A stretch of 64,000 bases of DNA from Devosia rhizoryzae (GCF_016698665.1 NZ_CP068046.1:806001-870000); one strand, 5' to 3'; positions 10,426 through 20,224 are shown, counted from the first letter of the stretch. Program-made: numbers and translations. Notes: generated from the letters alone by a model not told the origin.

Positions 10426-10743
10426 CTAGAGCTTGACCGCCGTGCCAGACACCGAAACCATCAGCATCGAGCCGTTCTGGCCGACGACTTCATAGTCGAT
10501 ATCGACGCCGACCACCGCATCGGCTCCCATGCGCCGGGCTTCGTCGGCGAGCTCGCGATAGGCCTCTTCGCGCGCGCTGCGCAGCGTCGATTCATAGGCG
10601 CCTGCGCGGCCGCCGACAATGTCGCGAATGCCGGCAAACAGGTCCTTGAAGATGTTCGCGCCAACGATCACCTCGCCGGTGGCGATGCCGAGATAGTCAC
10701 GGATCGGGCGGCCTTCCAGGGTGGGGGTGGTCGAGATGATCAT
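10426..10743 (-). CDS. YbjQ/UPF0145 family heavy-metal-binding-like protein
   Basis: A 105-residue protein, [14 protein letters not shown] at the N terminus, matching the small YbjQ (UPF0145) family that forms a pentameric ring. Diagnostic family segments are visible: [53 protein letters not shown] and the closing SVSGTAVKL. The start at 10743 is fixed by a GGAGG eight bases upstream; the open frame extends further but without a ribosome binding site. The biological role of the family is not settled. It lies between prmA and a large palindromic repeat. Confidence 0.9.
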   Translation of the reverse strand: MIISTTPTLEGRPIRDYLGIATGEVIVGANIFKDLFAGIRDIVGGRAGAYESTLRSAREEAYRELADEARRMGADAVVGVDIDYEVVGQNGSMLMVSVSGTAVKL

Positions 10744-10807
10744 GGGGTCCTCCAGGTTTGTGTGGAGGATGTGGGAAGGGTGGGGCGGAGTGCAAGGGGG
10801 AGACGGT

Positions 10808-10998
10808 AAAGGCACCCCCTCCCACCTGCGCTACGGCCAAGAGGCCTAGCTGCGGTTCCCCCCCTCTAAGGGGGAGGGTGGGTCCGGTGAGAGTGGCAGC
10901 TAATTGCCAACGAGTGGAGTTCATCTTCCCCCTCAAAGGGGAAGGCAAGCAAAGCTTAGGTGCGCAGCGCCTTAGCGACGCTCGGAAGGGGGTGCCTA
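10808..10998. repeat. Dispersed palindromic element, copy 1
   Basis: About 185 bp bounded by GGCACCCCCTCCC on the left and GGAAGGGGGTGCC on the right. It contains two inner palindromes (CCCCCTCTAAGGGGGAG and CTTCCCCCTCAAAGGGGAAG). Its reverse complement aligns along its length with 40094-40278, sharing blocks such as CACCCCCTTCCGAGC and TGCTTGCCTTCCCCT. The right edge runs into the last codons of the helicase gene. Confidence 0.78.
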
Positions 10999-13332
10999 AC
11001 CCTTCGTCACAAAGCTCTCCAAGACCTTCTTGGTCCCCGCCTTGTCGAACTCGATGGTCAGCTTATTGCCCTCGATATTCATCACCTCGCCATAGCCGAA
11101 CTTGAGGTGGAATACCCGGTCGGACACCTCGAAGCCGCTCGACTGGCTGCCAAGATCGACGGAGCGGGCGACCAGTTCGCCCTCTATGGTCAGCGGCCCG
11201 CCACCCTTGCGCGTTGCCTGCTGCGCACGCGCCCGCTGCCAGCCGGGCGTTTCGTAGACGCTTTCGAAAGGGTCGGCCTTGTTGAAGCGGCTCGAGGCGC
11301 CGCCGCCATAGCTATAGCCGCCATAGGCCGAGCCGCGATCGGTGACGTCCAGCACGTCGGGCGGCAGTTCGTCGATGAAGCGCGATGGAATGGCCGATTG
11401 CCAGAGCCCGTGGATGCGCCGGTTCTGCGCTGCCGAAATCCGCACACGCTTGCGGCCGCGGGTTATGCCGACATAGCCGAGGCGCCGTTCCTCTTCGAGC
11501 CCGGCGCGCCCCGACTCGTCCATCGAGCGCTGGCTTGGAAAGGTTCCGTCTTCCCAGCCGGGCAGGAATACCGTGTTATATTCGAGCCCCTTGGCAGAGT
11601 GGAGCGTCATGATGGTGACGGCATCACTGGCCTCGGCGCTGTCGCGGTCCATGACCAGCGATATATGCTCGAGAAAGCCGCCCAGCGTCTCGAACTCTTC
11701 CATGGAACGGCTGAGTTCCTTGAGGTTTTCCTTGCGGCCCTCGCTTTCGGCGGATTTGTCTGCCGAAAGCATGTCCATATAGCCGCTTTCTTCCAGGATC
11801 TGTTCGACCAGCTGGTAGGGCGGCAGGCTTTCGGCACGATAGGACCAATCGTCGAATTGCGCCACCAGGGCACGCAGGACCGAGCGCTGCTTGGGCTTGA
11901 GGTCCTCGGTTTCCACCAGCATGCGCGTCGACTGCAGAAGCGGCACGTTCTGGTGGCGAGCCGTCGCGGTCAGCATGTTGACGGTCGAGTCGCCGAGGCC
12001 ACGCTTGGGCACGTTGATGATGCGTTCGAAAGCCAGATCGTCAAAGGGCTGTGCAACCAGCCGCAGATAGGCCAGAGCATCACGAATTTCCTTGCGCTCA
12101 TAGAAGCGCGGACCGCCGATGACGCGGTAGTTCAGCCCCAGCGTGATGAAGCGTTCTTCGAACTCGCGCATCTGGAAGGAAGCGCGGACCAGGATGGCCA
12201 TTGAATTGAGCGGTTCGCCGAGGCGCTGGAACTGCTCAATTTCCTCGCCGACTGTGCGCGCCTCTTCCTCGCTGTCATAGACCTGGGTGAACGAGATCGG
12301 TTCGCCCGCTTCGGCGACATCGGTGTGGAGCGTCTTGCCCAGGCGGCCTTCGTTGAAGGCGATCAGGGTCGAAGCGGCCTTGAGGATATTGGCGGTCGAG
12401 CGATAGTTGCGCTCAAGCTTGACCACCTTGGCGCCCGGAAAATCCTTTTCGAAGCGCAGGATGTTGTCCACCTCGGCGCCGCGCCAGCCGTAGATCGACT
12501 GGTCATCGTCACCGACCACGCAGATATTGGCCTCGTTTGCGGGACGGCCCTGCGCCAGGAGGCGCAGCCAAAGATACTGGGCGGTGTTGCTGTCCTGGTA
12601 TTCGTCGACCAGCATGTACTTAAAGCGCTTGTGGTATTCGGCAAGCACGTCGGGCTGTTCGCGGAACAAGCGAATGCATTCAAGCAGCAGGTCGCCGAAA
12701 TCGACGGCGTTGAGCGTTTTGAGGCGGGCCTGGTAGTCCGCATAAAGGTTGGGCAAACGGCCATTGGCGAAGACGCTGCTTTCCGACGCCGGCACGTCCT
12801 TGGGCAACCAGCCCCGGTTCTTCCAGGTATCGAGCAGCCCGGCAAAGCCGCGAGCGGTCCAGCGCTTTTCATCGATGTTTTCGGCCGCCAGCAACTGCTT
12901 GATCAGCCGGATCTGGTCGTCGGTATCAAGGATGGTGAAGCTGGGTTTAAGATCGACCAGTTCCGCGTGCTGGCGCAAAATGCGGGCGGAAACCGAGTGG
13001 AACGTGCCCATCCAAGGCATGCCGTCGAAGTTTGGCACAAGCTCATGGATGCGCTTTTTCATCTCGCCCGCTGCCTTGTTGGTAAAGGTCACGGCTAGGA
13101 TCTGGCTGCCCCAGGCAAGGCGCTGGTTGAGAATGTGGGCGATACGTGTCGTCAGCACCCGCGTCTTGCCGGTACCGGCACCCGCCAGCACCAGAACCGG
13201 GCCTTCCGTTGCAAGCACGGCGTCGCGCTGCTCGGGGTTGAGGCCAGCCAGATAGTCCATCGCTGGCGCCTGTTGAAGGCGGCTGGTATTCGGCCCGGCG
13301 CCGGGACGGTAAAGGGGTGCGGGTTCGGCCAT
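10996..13332 (-). CDS. uvrD: ATP-dependent DNA helicase UvrD/PcrA
   Basis: A superfamily 1A 3'-5' helicase for nucleotide excision and mismatch repair. From the ATG at 13332 the product is 778 residues. Walker A AGAGTGKT lies near residue 50-57, motif Ia is TFTNKAAGEMKKR, Walker B is MLVDEYQDSN, motif III is VGDDDQSIYGWRGA, motif IV includes LERNYRS, motif V is IMTLHSAKGLEY and motif VI is VGITRGRKR. The C-terminal tail (FGYGEVMNIEGNKLTIEFDKAGTKKV) is the Tudor-like domain typical of UvrD/PcrA. The frame stays open for 46 more codons upstream, and an internal ATG at 13260 (MDYLAGLNPEQ) is the other plausible start. Confidence 0.94.
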   Translation of the reverse strand: MAEPAPLYRPGAGPNTSRLQQAPAMDYLAGLNPEQRDAVLATEGPVLVLAGAGTGKTRVLTTRIAHILNQRLAWGSQILAVTFTNKAAGEMKKRIHELVPNFDGMPWMGTFHSVSARILRQHAELVDLKPSFTILDTDDQIRLIKQLLAAENIDEKRWTARGFAGLLDTWKNRGWLPKDVPASESSVFANGRLPNLYADYQARLKTLNAVDFGDLLLECIRLFREQPDVLAEYHKRFKYMLVDEYQDSNTAQYLWLRLLAQGRPANEANICVVGDDDQSIYGWRGAEVDNILRFEKDFPGAKVVKLERNYRSTANILKAASTLIAFNEGRLGKTLHTDVAEAGEPISFTQVYDSEEEARTVGEEIEQFQRLGEPLNSMAILVRASFQMREFEERFITLGLNYRVIGGPRFYERKEIRDALAYLRLVAQPFDDLAFERIINVPKRGLGDSTVNMLTATARHQNVPLLQSTRMLVETEDLKPKQRSVLRALVAQFDDWSYRAESLPPYQLVEQILEESGYMDMLSADKSAESEGRKENLKELSRSMEEFETLGGFLEHISLVMDRDSAEASDAVTIMTLHSAKGLEYNTVFLPGWEDGTFPSQRSMDESGRAGLEEERRLGYVGITRGRKRVRISAAQNRRIHGLWQSAIPSRFIDELPPDVLDVTDRGSAYGGYSYGGGASSRFNKADPFESVYETPGWQRARAQQATRKGGGPLTIEGELVARSVDLGSQSSGFEVSDRVFHLKFGYGEVMNIEGNKLTIEFDKAGTKKVLESFVTKG

Positions 13333-13414
13333 GCGGTGCTTTGTTCCGGGGCCGGCGCCGCGATGAGCAGCAAGCCGGGCCTTGACGAATCTTGATTTGT
13401 TCTCGTCGCAATAT

Positions 13415-13433
13415 AGGGACGGCGACTGTCCCT
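13415..13433. promoter_or_regulatory. Inverted repeat in the uvrD / esterase-like divergent region
   Basis: AGGGAC (13415-13420) and GTCCCT (13428-13433) flank seven bases, with TATA on both outer sides. It lies between divergent start codons and could be an operator or a short hairpin. No regulator is assigned. Confidence 0.35.
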
Positions 13434-13510
13434 GTATAGAAGCGCAGCCTGTCACATGGACGTCACGCACCCGGCCTAATCGAGCCCCGCATCATATCCG
13501 GGGACTATTC

Positions 13511-15649
13511 ATGATTGCCCAAAAGCGTCTGGCTGCCTTGAGCGCGGCCCTGTTGCTGACCACTGCCGGCGTTCAGGCCGAGCAGTATTTCAACCGAGTT
13601 TCGAGCTTTGCCGTGGCGCAGAATGCGCCTGAGGCGGACGCCACGTCATCGGAAATCATCGCCGCCACCGAAGATGGCATGACGCTGATCTATTCGGATA
13701 GCCCGGGCGGCGGCATCGGCTTTGTGGATATAACCGACGCTTCGGCGCCAAAGGCTGCCGGCTATCTGGCCATCGAAGGCGAGCCGACCTCGGTCGCCAT
13801 CATCGGCGACAAGGCCTATGTCGGCGTCAATACCTCCGAGAGCTTCACCGAACCGTCCGGCAAGCTGGTCGTCGTCGATATCGCGACGCAGACCGCCGAA
13901 GCCGAATATGACTTCGGCGGACAGCCCGATTCTGTTGCCCGCAACAAGACCGGTACGCTCCTTGCCATCGCCATCGAAAACGAGCGCGACGAAGAGGTCA
14001 ATGACGGCGACATTCCGCAGATGCCGTCGGGCTTTCTGGTGATCTTCGACGTCGCCGCCGCAACGCTCAAGACCGTGGACGTCACCGGCCTGGCCGAGAT
14101 CGCCGGCGATGACGCGGAACCCGAATTTGTCAGCTTCAACGACAATGACGAAATCGCGCTGACGCTGCAGGAAAATAATGCGATCGTCATCATCGACGGC
14201 ACCACCGGCGAAGTGACGGGCCATTTCAGCGCCGGTTCGACCACGCTGACGGACGTCGACACCAAGCGCGATGGTGTCCTCGATTTCACCGGCACGCAGG
14301 AAGATCGTCTGCGCGAGCCGGACTCGGTCAAGTGGCTCGACAACGATCGCCTGGTCATCGCCAATGAAGGCGACTGGAACGGCGGCGCTCGCGGCTTCAC
14401 CATCTTCTCCAAGGATGGCGAAGAACTGTTCGAAGCCGGCAATGCGCTCGATCACAACGCCGCCCAGCTCGGCCACTATCCAGAGCACCGCAACTCCAAG
14501 GGCGTCGAGCCCGAAGGCCTTGATGTCGCGATGTTTGGCGAAACCAACTATATCTTCGTCACCGAAGAACGCGCCTCGCTGATCGCGGTCTACAAGGACA
14601 GCGGCGAAGAGCCCGAATTCGTCCAGGCGCTACCCTCCGGCATTTCGCCCGAAGGCGTCGTTGCCATCCCGTCGCGCAATCTTCTCGCCACGGCCAATGA
14701 GGTCGATCTGCGCGAAGACGGCGGCGTGGGCTCCCATGTCATGATCTATGAGCTTGCCGAAGGCGAAGCGAACTATCCGCAGATCATGTCCGATCTCGAC
14801 GCCGACGATCGCCCGATCGGCTGGGCCGCTCTTTCGGGCGCCTATGCCATCGAACCCGGCAAGCTCGTTGCCGTCAGCGACAGCGCTTTCAACGAAGCTG
14901 CGATCTATACCATTGATGCCACCGAAACCCCGGCACGCATCACCGCCAAGACGGTGATCACCCGCAACGGCCACCCGGCGCAGAAGCTTGATCTCGAAGG
15001 CATCACTGGTGACGGCGAAGGCGGCTTCTGGTTGGCCTCCGAAGGCGACACGGCCAAGCTGACGCCGCACGCCCTGTTCCACGTCAATGCCGATGGCGAG
15101 ATCGAAGACGAAATCGCCTTCCCGGCAGACCTGCTTGCCGGCGAAACCCGCTCGGGTTCTGAGGGCATTGCCATGGTCGGCGACACGCTCTGGATCGCCA
15201 TCCAGCGCGAGTGGAAGGACGACGAAAAGGGTTTTGTGAAGCTCGTCGGCTACAACACCGAAACGGAAGAGTGGAGCGCCGTCCGCTACCCGCTCGAAGC
15301 GGCGGCCGAGGGCACCTGGGTCGGCCTGTCGGAAATCACGCTTCATGGCGACTATGTCTACCTGATCGAGCGCGACAACCAGATCGGCGACAAGGCCAAG
15401 CTCAAGGCCGTGTACCGCGTGCCGGTTGCCGAACTCGAAGGCGCTGAACTGGGCGGTGAACTGCCGACCGTTTCCAAGGAACTGGTCCGTGATCTCGTGC
15501 CCGATCTGGCCGCGCAGAACGGCTATGTCGTCGACAAGGTGGAAAGCCTCGCCATCGACGCCGACGGCAAGGCCTATGTGATCACCGACAATGACGGCGT
15601 CGACGACAGCTCGGGCGAAACGTTCTTCTGGACGTTCGACATCGAGTAA
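13511..15649 (+). CDS. Secreted esterase-like/phytase-like beta-propeller protein
   Basis: A 712-residue exported protein with a signal peptide (AALSAALLLTTAGVQA). The body is a string of beta-propeller-like blades with acidic loops. Two regions carry the pattern of the 'esterase-like activity of phytase' domain: EPDSVKWLDNDRLVIANEGDWNGG with GVEPEGLDV, and KLDLEGITGDGEGGFWLASEGD with KVESLAIDADGKAYVITDNDGVDDS. The many Asp/Glu residues suggest calcium-dependent folding or catalysis on a phosphoester. The ATG at 13511 follows a CCCCG/CGGGG hairpin and GGGGAC. It is monocistronic: a strong terminator follows. The substrate is unknown; phosphate scavenging is one reasonable guess. Confidence 0.82.
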   Translation: MIAQKRLAALSAALLLTTAGVQAEQYFNRVSSFAVAQNAPEADATSSEIIAATEDGMTLIYSDSPGGGIGFVDITDASAPKAAGYLAIEGEPTSVAIIGDKAYVGVNTSESFTEPSGKLVVVDIATQTAEAEYDFGGQPDSVARNKTGTLLAIAIENERDEEVNDGDIPQMPSGFLVIFDVAAATLKTVDVTGLAEIAGDDAEPEFVSFNDNDEIALTLQENNAIVIIDGTTGEVTGHFSAGSTTLTDVDTKRDGVLDFTGTQEDRLREPDSVKWLDNDRLVIANEGDWNGGARGFTIFSKDGEELFEAGNALDHNAAQLGHYPEHRNSKGVEPEGLDVAMFGETNYIFVTEERASLIAVYKDSGEEPEFVQALPSGISPEGVVAIPSRNLLATANEVDLREDGGVGSHVMIYELAEGEANYPQIMSDLDADDRPIGWAALSGAYAIEPGKLVAVSDSAFNEAAIYTIDATETPARITAKTVITRNGHPAQKLDLEGITGDGEGGFWLASEGDTAKLTPHALFHVNADGEIEDEIAFPADLLAGETRSGSEGIAMVGDTLWIAIQREWKDDEKGFVKLVGYNTETEEWSAVRYPLEAAAEGTWVGLSEITLHGDYVYLIERDNQIGDKAKLKAVYRVPVAELEGAELGGELPTVSKELVRDLVPDLAAQNGYVVDKVESLAIDADGKAYVITDNDGVDDSSGETFFWTFDIE

Positions 15650-15670
15650 GCTTCGCGTATGAGGAAGGAA

Positions 15671-15697
15671 ACGGCCGGGAGCGATCCCGGCCGTTTT
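15671..15697 (+). terminator. Rho-independent terminator after the esterase-like gene
   Basis: ACGGCCGGGA (15671-15680) pairs perfectly with TCCCGGCCGT (15685-15694) around GCGA, followed by a short T run. Confidence 0.8.
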
Positions 15698-15785
15698 GCA
15701 TCTCAATTCCTCCGGCGCCCGCTTGCGCAAGGGCTGCAAGTGCCTACACTTGCATGAGGTTCTTAGCGGGAAACGAACGGCTCCA

Positions 15786-18700
15786 GTGCTTAATCGCATC
15801 TATATCATCGTCGGCATGCTCGCCATCGTGGTGCTGGCCGGCGCCTTTATTGCGCCGCGCTTTATCCAGTGGAGCGATTACCGCGATCGCATGGAGGACC
15901 TGGCCACGGGCGTGCTCGGTGCCGACGTGACGATTCGGGGCGATATCTCCTTCTCGCTGCTACCGACGCCGCGCCTTGAATTTTCCGATGTGGTGGTCGG
16001 CGACATCGAATCCCCTGCCGCCACCGTCCAGGGCGTGGAAGCCGAGTTCGCGCTGATGGATTTCTTGCGCGACAATTACACCGTTACCGCGCTGACCCTC
16101 AACCAGCCGCAGGTCGACCTGGTGCTCGATGAAAGCGGCTTGTTCAGCAGCGGGGTCGACATTGCCGGTGGCGGAGCAGGGATTGCCCTCAGCCAGGCGC
16201 GGATTTCCAACGGCCGCATCCGCTTGACCGATTTGCGCTCGGAAGAAGTGTTCACCGCAAACCGTGTCGATGGCGATTTCCGACTTGCGAGCTTTAGCGG
16301 CCCTTTCCAGTTCCAGGGCTTTGCCGATTATGGCGCCAACCGCTTTGATGTGCGCTTCAGCACCGGGCCAGGCGACGCCGAGGGCATTTCGCGGCTCAGC
16401 GCTTCGCTACGGGAAGTCGCCAATGCCTATTCGGTCAGCGCCGAGGGACTGCTGACCGCCGGCATGGCGCCCAAATTCGACGGCACGCTGACCTATCGCC
16501 AGGCGCCGCCCGGCGCCGAAGCTGCCGACGACATCCGGGGCGACCTGGTACTGGAAAGCAAGCTCACCGCCTCGACTGATCGTGCGGTGCTCAGCGGCTT
16601 CACCCTGATGCCCGACGAAAACCGCGCCGCCACGCGCCTGACCGGCGCCGCCAGCGTGCAGTTCGGCGCCCGCAACAGTTTCGACGCGGTGATCTCGGGC
16701 GGCGTCTTTTCCCTGCCTCCTCGCGACGCGAGCGAAGTTCCGAGCGAACTGCCTTACGAATTCGTGCGCCTGCTGGGCGAGATCCCGGCACCGCCGCTGC
16801 CGCCGATCCCGGGGCGGCTGGGCATCGACCTCGCCGAGGCGACGCTGCGCGGCTTTGCCCTGCGCGATGTGCGGATCGATGCGACGACCGACGGGAGCAA
16901 TTGGGCGATCGAGCAGGCCGTGGCGAACCTGCCTGGCGAGACGGAACTGCGGTTGTCGGGCACGCTTAGCGATGAAGGAGGCCGGGCCGGATTTACCGGT
17001 GACCTGGCAATGACCTCCCAGCGCCTCGACGCGCTTTCGGCCCTGTGGCGCAAGCCGCAGGACAACAATCCACTGTTCAATCTCCCCGGCGCCTTGAATG
17101 GCCGGCTGATGCTGAGAGGCGATGCTTTTGGGCTGACAGGTGGGCGCTTCACCTTTTCCGGCGAAACCCATTTGGTCGAAATGCGCATCGGTTTCGGCGA
17201 CGAACCGCGCTTCGACGGCACCGCTACGCTCGGCACGCTCAACGCTTCGCAGACTGCAGCGCTCCAGGCTCTCTTGCCCAATGTGTTGGACACAAGCTTT
17301 GCCCATAGTTTTCCCGACGGCAGTTTCAGCCTCATGGCCGATAGCGTCGACGTGCTGGGCCTGCCGGCAGTCGACCTTGTCGCCGAGGCGCAGTGGTCAC
17401 CGCAAACCTTCCACTTCTCCCGCCTTTATGCCGCCGGCTGGGGCGGGCTCAGTCTTGATGCCAATATCGTCATCGGCGGGACGCTTGCCGAGCCGCGTAT
17501 CACCGGCTCTGGCGATATCGGCGTGACAGAGGCGGACGCCCCGGCGCTCGACCTGTTCTATGAGACCGTTGGCCTTCCCTATGGCTGGCAGCAGGGTCTT
17601 GCCGGTGCCTGGCCGGCCGATCTTCAGTTCATCCTGAGTGACGGCGATAACGGGTCAGGACAGGTTCTGACCCTGGGCGGCACGCTTGGTGCCGGCGATT
17701 TCGACCTGCGCGCCGAAATGGCCGATGGTTTGCCCGCCGTCTCGACTGGCGATCTGCGCCTGATCGCGTCGCTTGAGGGCGATGCCGAGGCGCTGCAGGC
17801 GCAGTTCGGCTTTGCCGACCGGATGCTGTTCGAGGGGACGGAGCCGCTGATCGCCAGCCTCTTCTTCGAAGGCAGTGGCGTGGATGCCTTCGAGGGCCGA
17901 GCCGCCGTGAGCATGGGTAACCAGTCCCTGAGCTATTTCGGTAATCTTGCGCTTGCCGCCGATGGGCAGGTCAGCGGCGACGGGACGCTTGAAGCAAATT
18001 TTGAACCAGGCCATGCGCTGGCGGCTCTCGCCGGCGTTGGCGGCGCAAGCTTTGGTGCGCTTGATGCCACTGCTGCTCTAAGCTTTGACGGCGTCGATAC
18101 TCTGGCGCTCAACGATATCTCAGCTGTGATGGGCAGTGCCGGGGTCCGTGGCAATCTTTTGCTTGGCCGCACTGGCAATGTACCCAGCTTCACCGGCGAT
18201 TTGGAAGCCGATGCGCTGGATGCAGGCGGTCTTGCCGCGGCGCTGTTCGGCACCGAGGCATTGCTTGGCGTTGGGCCAGAAGACGGTCCATGGCCGGAAG
18301 GTCCGCTTGCTGCCAGCACCGCACAACGTCAGACGCGCGGCGACATCGCTATTCGCGCTGAAGAAGTCACTGCCAACGGCGTCGATATCCTTGGTTCAAC
18401 GGACTTCAACTACGTCTGGGACGCTGGCGCTACCAGCCTCAGAAACTTCAAAGCCGAAGCCGGTTCCGGCACGATGGCGATGAACCTGACGCTCTGCTGT
18501 TCCGGTCCGCTCAGCGATCGCACGCTGTCTGGACGCGTGACGCTTGCTGGGGTCGACCTCGATGCGGTCACGCCGGGTCCGATCGCCAGCGGCCTGGGTG
18601 GCCTTGTGGACGGCGGCCTCCAGTTCGAAGGCACCGGCGCCAGCCTGGCGGACGTCATGCGCGCCATGACGGGAGAGGGCAATTTTTCCATCGCCGACTT

Positions 18701-19418
18701 CGCCGCCACCGGTCTTTCCTCAGGTGTGTTCCCATCCATTGCCGCCATTGATGATGCGCTCAACACCGATGCCGCGACGCTCGAAACCATGATTGGTCTT
18801 GGTCTTTCCGGCAGCGATTTCACTGCCGATCTGGCACAGGGTGCCTTTACCATTGCAGGCGGCACGGCGCGGCTGGCAAATCTTATCATCGAAGGGCAGG
18901 GGGGGCGTCTTGCCGGCAGTCTCAACCTCGTTCTGGCCCGGTTGGGACTCGACGGCTCCTTCGTCCTTACCCCACGCGACGACCTCGACCCTGCAGGCTT
19001 GGTGCAAGCCGACACTGCCCGCATCGTCACCACCATTGGCGGTACGCTTGCGTCGCCCCAGATTGTGGTCGATCTCGCCGAAATGGTGGCGGCCATTCAG
19101 GTGCGCGCCAACGAGCTCGAAGTCGACCGGCTTGAAGCCATGCGCATCGAAGACGAAGCGCGCCAGCGCGAGGCCGCCGAAGCGCGCAACCGCCTGATCG
19201 CCGAACAACAGCGCCAGCGTGCGGAAGCCGAAGCGCAACGTATTGCCGCAGAGGAAGCCGCTCGCATGCTCGAACTGGAGCAGCAGCCTGCTCCGCCCCC
19301 GGCCGCGCCGCCCGCCACTCCGCCGACAACGGTCACGCCCGGGGCGTTCGATCTCCAATTGCCTCAGGTCAACCAGCCGATCGGTAACGGCGTCAATCAG
19401 CCGCTGAACCCGTTCTGA
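15786..19418 (+). CDS. AsmA family envelope protein
   Basis: AsmA-like proteins are inner-membrane-anchored, periplasm-spanning beta-rich proteins implicated in lipid transport and outer-membrane biogenesis. The product is 1210 residues from the GTG at 15786. It has one N-terminal membrane segment (IYIIVGMLAIVVLAGAFIAP, residues 4-23), the AsmA N-terminal signature (IQWSDYRDRMEDLATGVLGADVTIRGDISFSLLPTPRLEFSDVVVGD), and a very long series of beta-strand repeats with G-x-L and LSGTL/GSGDIG-type motifs. An alanine/arginine/glutamine-rich helical stretch (REAAEARNRLIAEQQRQRAEAEAQ) and a proline-rich tail close it. The GTG has only a weak ribosome binding site. Its last 26 bases overlap the tail of the convergent ribbon-helix-helix gene. 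Confidence 0.88.
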   Translation: MLNRIYIIVGMLAIVVLAGAFIAPRFIQWSDYRDRMEDLATGVLGADVTIRGDISFSLLPTPRLEFSDVVVGDIESPAATVQGVEAEFALMDFLRDNYTVTALTLNQPQVDLVLDESGLFSSGVDIAGGGAGIALSQARISNGRIRLTDLRSEEVFTANRVDGDFRLASFSGPFQFQGFADYGANRFDVRFSTGPGDAEGISRLSASLREVANAYSVSAEGLLTAGMAPKFDGTLTYRQAPPGAEAADDIRGDLVLESKLTASTDRAVLSGFTLMPDENRAATRLTGAASVQFGARNSFDAVISGGVFSLPPRDASEVPSELPYEFVRLLGEIPAPPLPPIPGRLGIDLAEATLRGFALRDVRIDATTDGSNWAIEQAVANLPGETELRLSGTLSDEGGRAGFTGDLAMTSQRLDALSALWRKPQDNNPLFNLPGALNGRLMLRGDAFGLTGGRFTFSGETHLVEMRIGFGDEPRFDGTATLGTLNASQTAALQALLPNVLDTSFAHSFPDGSFSLMADSVDVLGLPAVDLVAEAQWSPQTFHFSRLYAAGWGGLSLDANIVIGGTLAEPRITGSGDIGVTEADAPALDLFYETVGLPYGWQQGLAGAWPADLQFILSDGDNGSGQVLTLGGTLGAGDFDLRAEMADGLPAVSTGDLRLIASLEGDAEALQAQFGFADRMLFEGTEPLIASLFFEGSGVDAFEGRAAVSMGNQSLSYFGNLALAADGQVSGDGTLEANFEPGHALAALAGVGGASFGALDATAALSFDGVDTLALNDISAVMGSAGVRGNLLLGRTGNVPSFTGDLEADALDAGGLAAALFGTEALLGVGPEDGPWPEGPLAASTAQRQTRGDIAIRAEEVTANGVDILGSTDFNYVWDAGATSLRNFKAEAGSGTMAMNLTLCCSGPLSDRTLSGRVTLAGVDLDAVTPGPIASGLGGLVDGGLQFEGTGASLADVMRAMTGEGNFSIADFAATGLSSGVFPSIAAIDDALNTDAATLETMIGLGLSGSDFTADLAQGAFTIAGGTARLANLIIEGQGGRLAGSLNLVLARLGLDGSFVLTPRDDLDPAGLVQADTARIVTTIGGTLASPQIVVDLAEMVAAIQVRANELEVDRLEAMRIEDEARQREAAEARNRLIAEQQRQRAEAEAQRIAAEEAARMLELEQQPAPPPAAPPATPPTTVTPGAFDLQLPQVNQPIGNGVNQPLNPF

Positions 19419-19632
19419 GGTTTTGTTCTGCGCGTGCGCGGTACCATTCCAAGACCGCCAGCCGCACCGCTGAGGAGAGGTTCGCAGTCTCCCGCGTTTC
19501 GTCGATCTCCCGCACCAACCCTGCGAGACTGACACTCCGTTCAGCCGCCATGGCTTCGAGCCCGCGCCAGAAGTCGGCTTCGAGCGCAATCGAGGTTCGG
19601 TGGCCGGCGATGGAGAAGGACCGCTTATCCAT
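19393..19632 (-). CDS. Ribbon-helix-helix domain protein
   Basis: A 79-residue protein with RSFSIAGHRTSIALEADFWRGLEAMAAERSVSLAGLVREID, the pattern of the RHH_4-type ribbon-helix-helix domain: one beta strand, two helices, dimeric DNA binding. Family members next to sspB are common in Hyphomicrobiales. It starts 14 bases after the sspB stop on the same strand, so the two are probably one transcript. Its 3' end overlaps the AsmA gene by 26 bases in antisense. The DNA target is unknown. Confidence 0.85.
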   Translation of the reverse strand: MDKRSFSIAGHRTSIALEADFWRGLEAMAAERSVSLAGLVREIDETRETANLSSAVRLAVLEWYRARAEQNLRTGSAAD

Positions 19633-19646
19633 GGGTCCGGATGGGA

Positions 19647-20132
19647 TCAGGGTTTCTTGCGGAACGCGTCAAGGCTGACGACTTTTTCGCCCGGCTGTTC
19701 GACGGGAACGCTGCCGGCGTCTTCTGCAGCCTCGGTTGCAGCATCGGCGGCCGCCTCGTTGTCGTCACGGCCTGCGGTGGCCGGATCGAACTGCAGGCCA
19801 AACTGCACGGAAGGATCGAAAAATCCCTTGATGGCCGAGAACGGGATGACCAGGATTTCCGGCTGCCCGTTGAAGCTCAGTCCCACCTCGAACGTGCTCT
19901 CGGTGACCTTGAGGTCCCAATACTGGTTCTGCAGCACGATCGTCATTTCCTTATCGTACTGCTTGAGCAGTTCTTCGGAAATGCGCACGCCCGGCGCGCG
20001 AGTAGCGAAGGATATAAAGAAGTGGTGGTCGCCGGGAAGCCCCGTGCGTGACACTTCGGCCAAAACCTTGCGCACGACGCCGCGCAGGGCTTCCTGGGCG
20101 AGAATGTCGTATCGCAAATGGTCTTCGGCCAT
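19647..20132 (-). CDS. sspB: SspB, adaptor delivering ssrA-tagged proteins to ClpXP
   Basis: SspB binds the tmRNA-encoded degradation tag and tethers tagged proteins to the ClpX unfoldase. The 161-residue protein matches the alphaproteobacterial SspB form. A tag-binding domain (YDILAQEALRGVVRKVLAEV, LPGDHHFFISFATRAPGV, MTIVLQNQYWDLKVTESTFEVGLSFNG, LVIPFSAIKGFFDPSVQFGLQF) is followed by a flexible acidic linker and a short C-terminal ClpX-docking tail (EKVVSLDAFRKKP). The gene lies about 90 bases downstream of the split tmRNA gene on the same strand. That puts the tagging RNA and the adaptor for its tag side by side. Confidence 0.93.
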   Translation of the reverse strand: MAEDHLRYDILAQEALRGVVRKVLAEVSRTGLPGDHHFFISFATRAPGVRISEELLKQYDKEMTIVLQNQYWDLKVTESTFEVGLSFNGQPEILVIPFSAIKGFFDPSVQFGLQFDPATAGRDDNEAAADAATEAAEDAGSVPVEQPGEKVVSLDAFRKKP

Positions 20133-20224
20133 GACGCAACTCCTACCGGGTCTTCGATTCCCGAACGGCCCATATCAGCCCTACGTTCCCCAAGATTTCA
20201 AGGACAAAGGCGAAGCGGTTGATG

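Noticed and set aside
13381..13410. LexA-like box near the uvrD start
   Set aside because: On the minus strand GAAC-N7-GATT is seen, but the alphaproteobacterial consensus is GAAC-N7-GAAC (or GTTC-N7-GTTC). Two mismatches in the second half make it too weak to report as a site.
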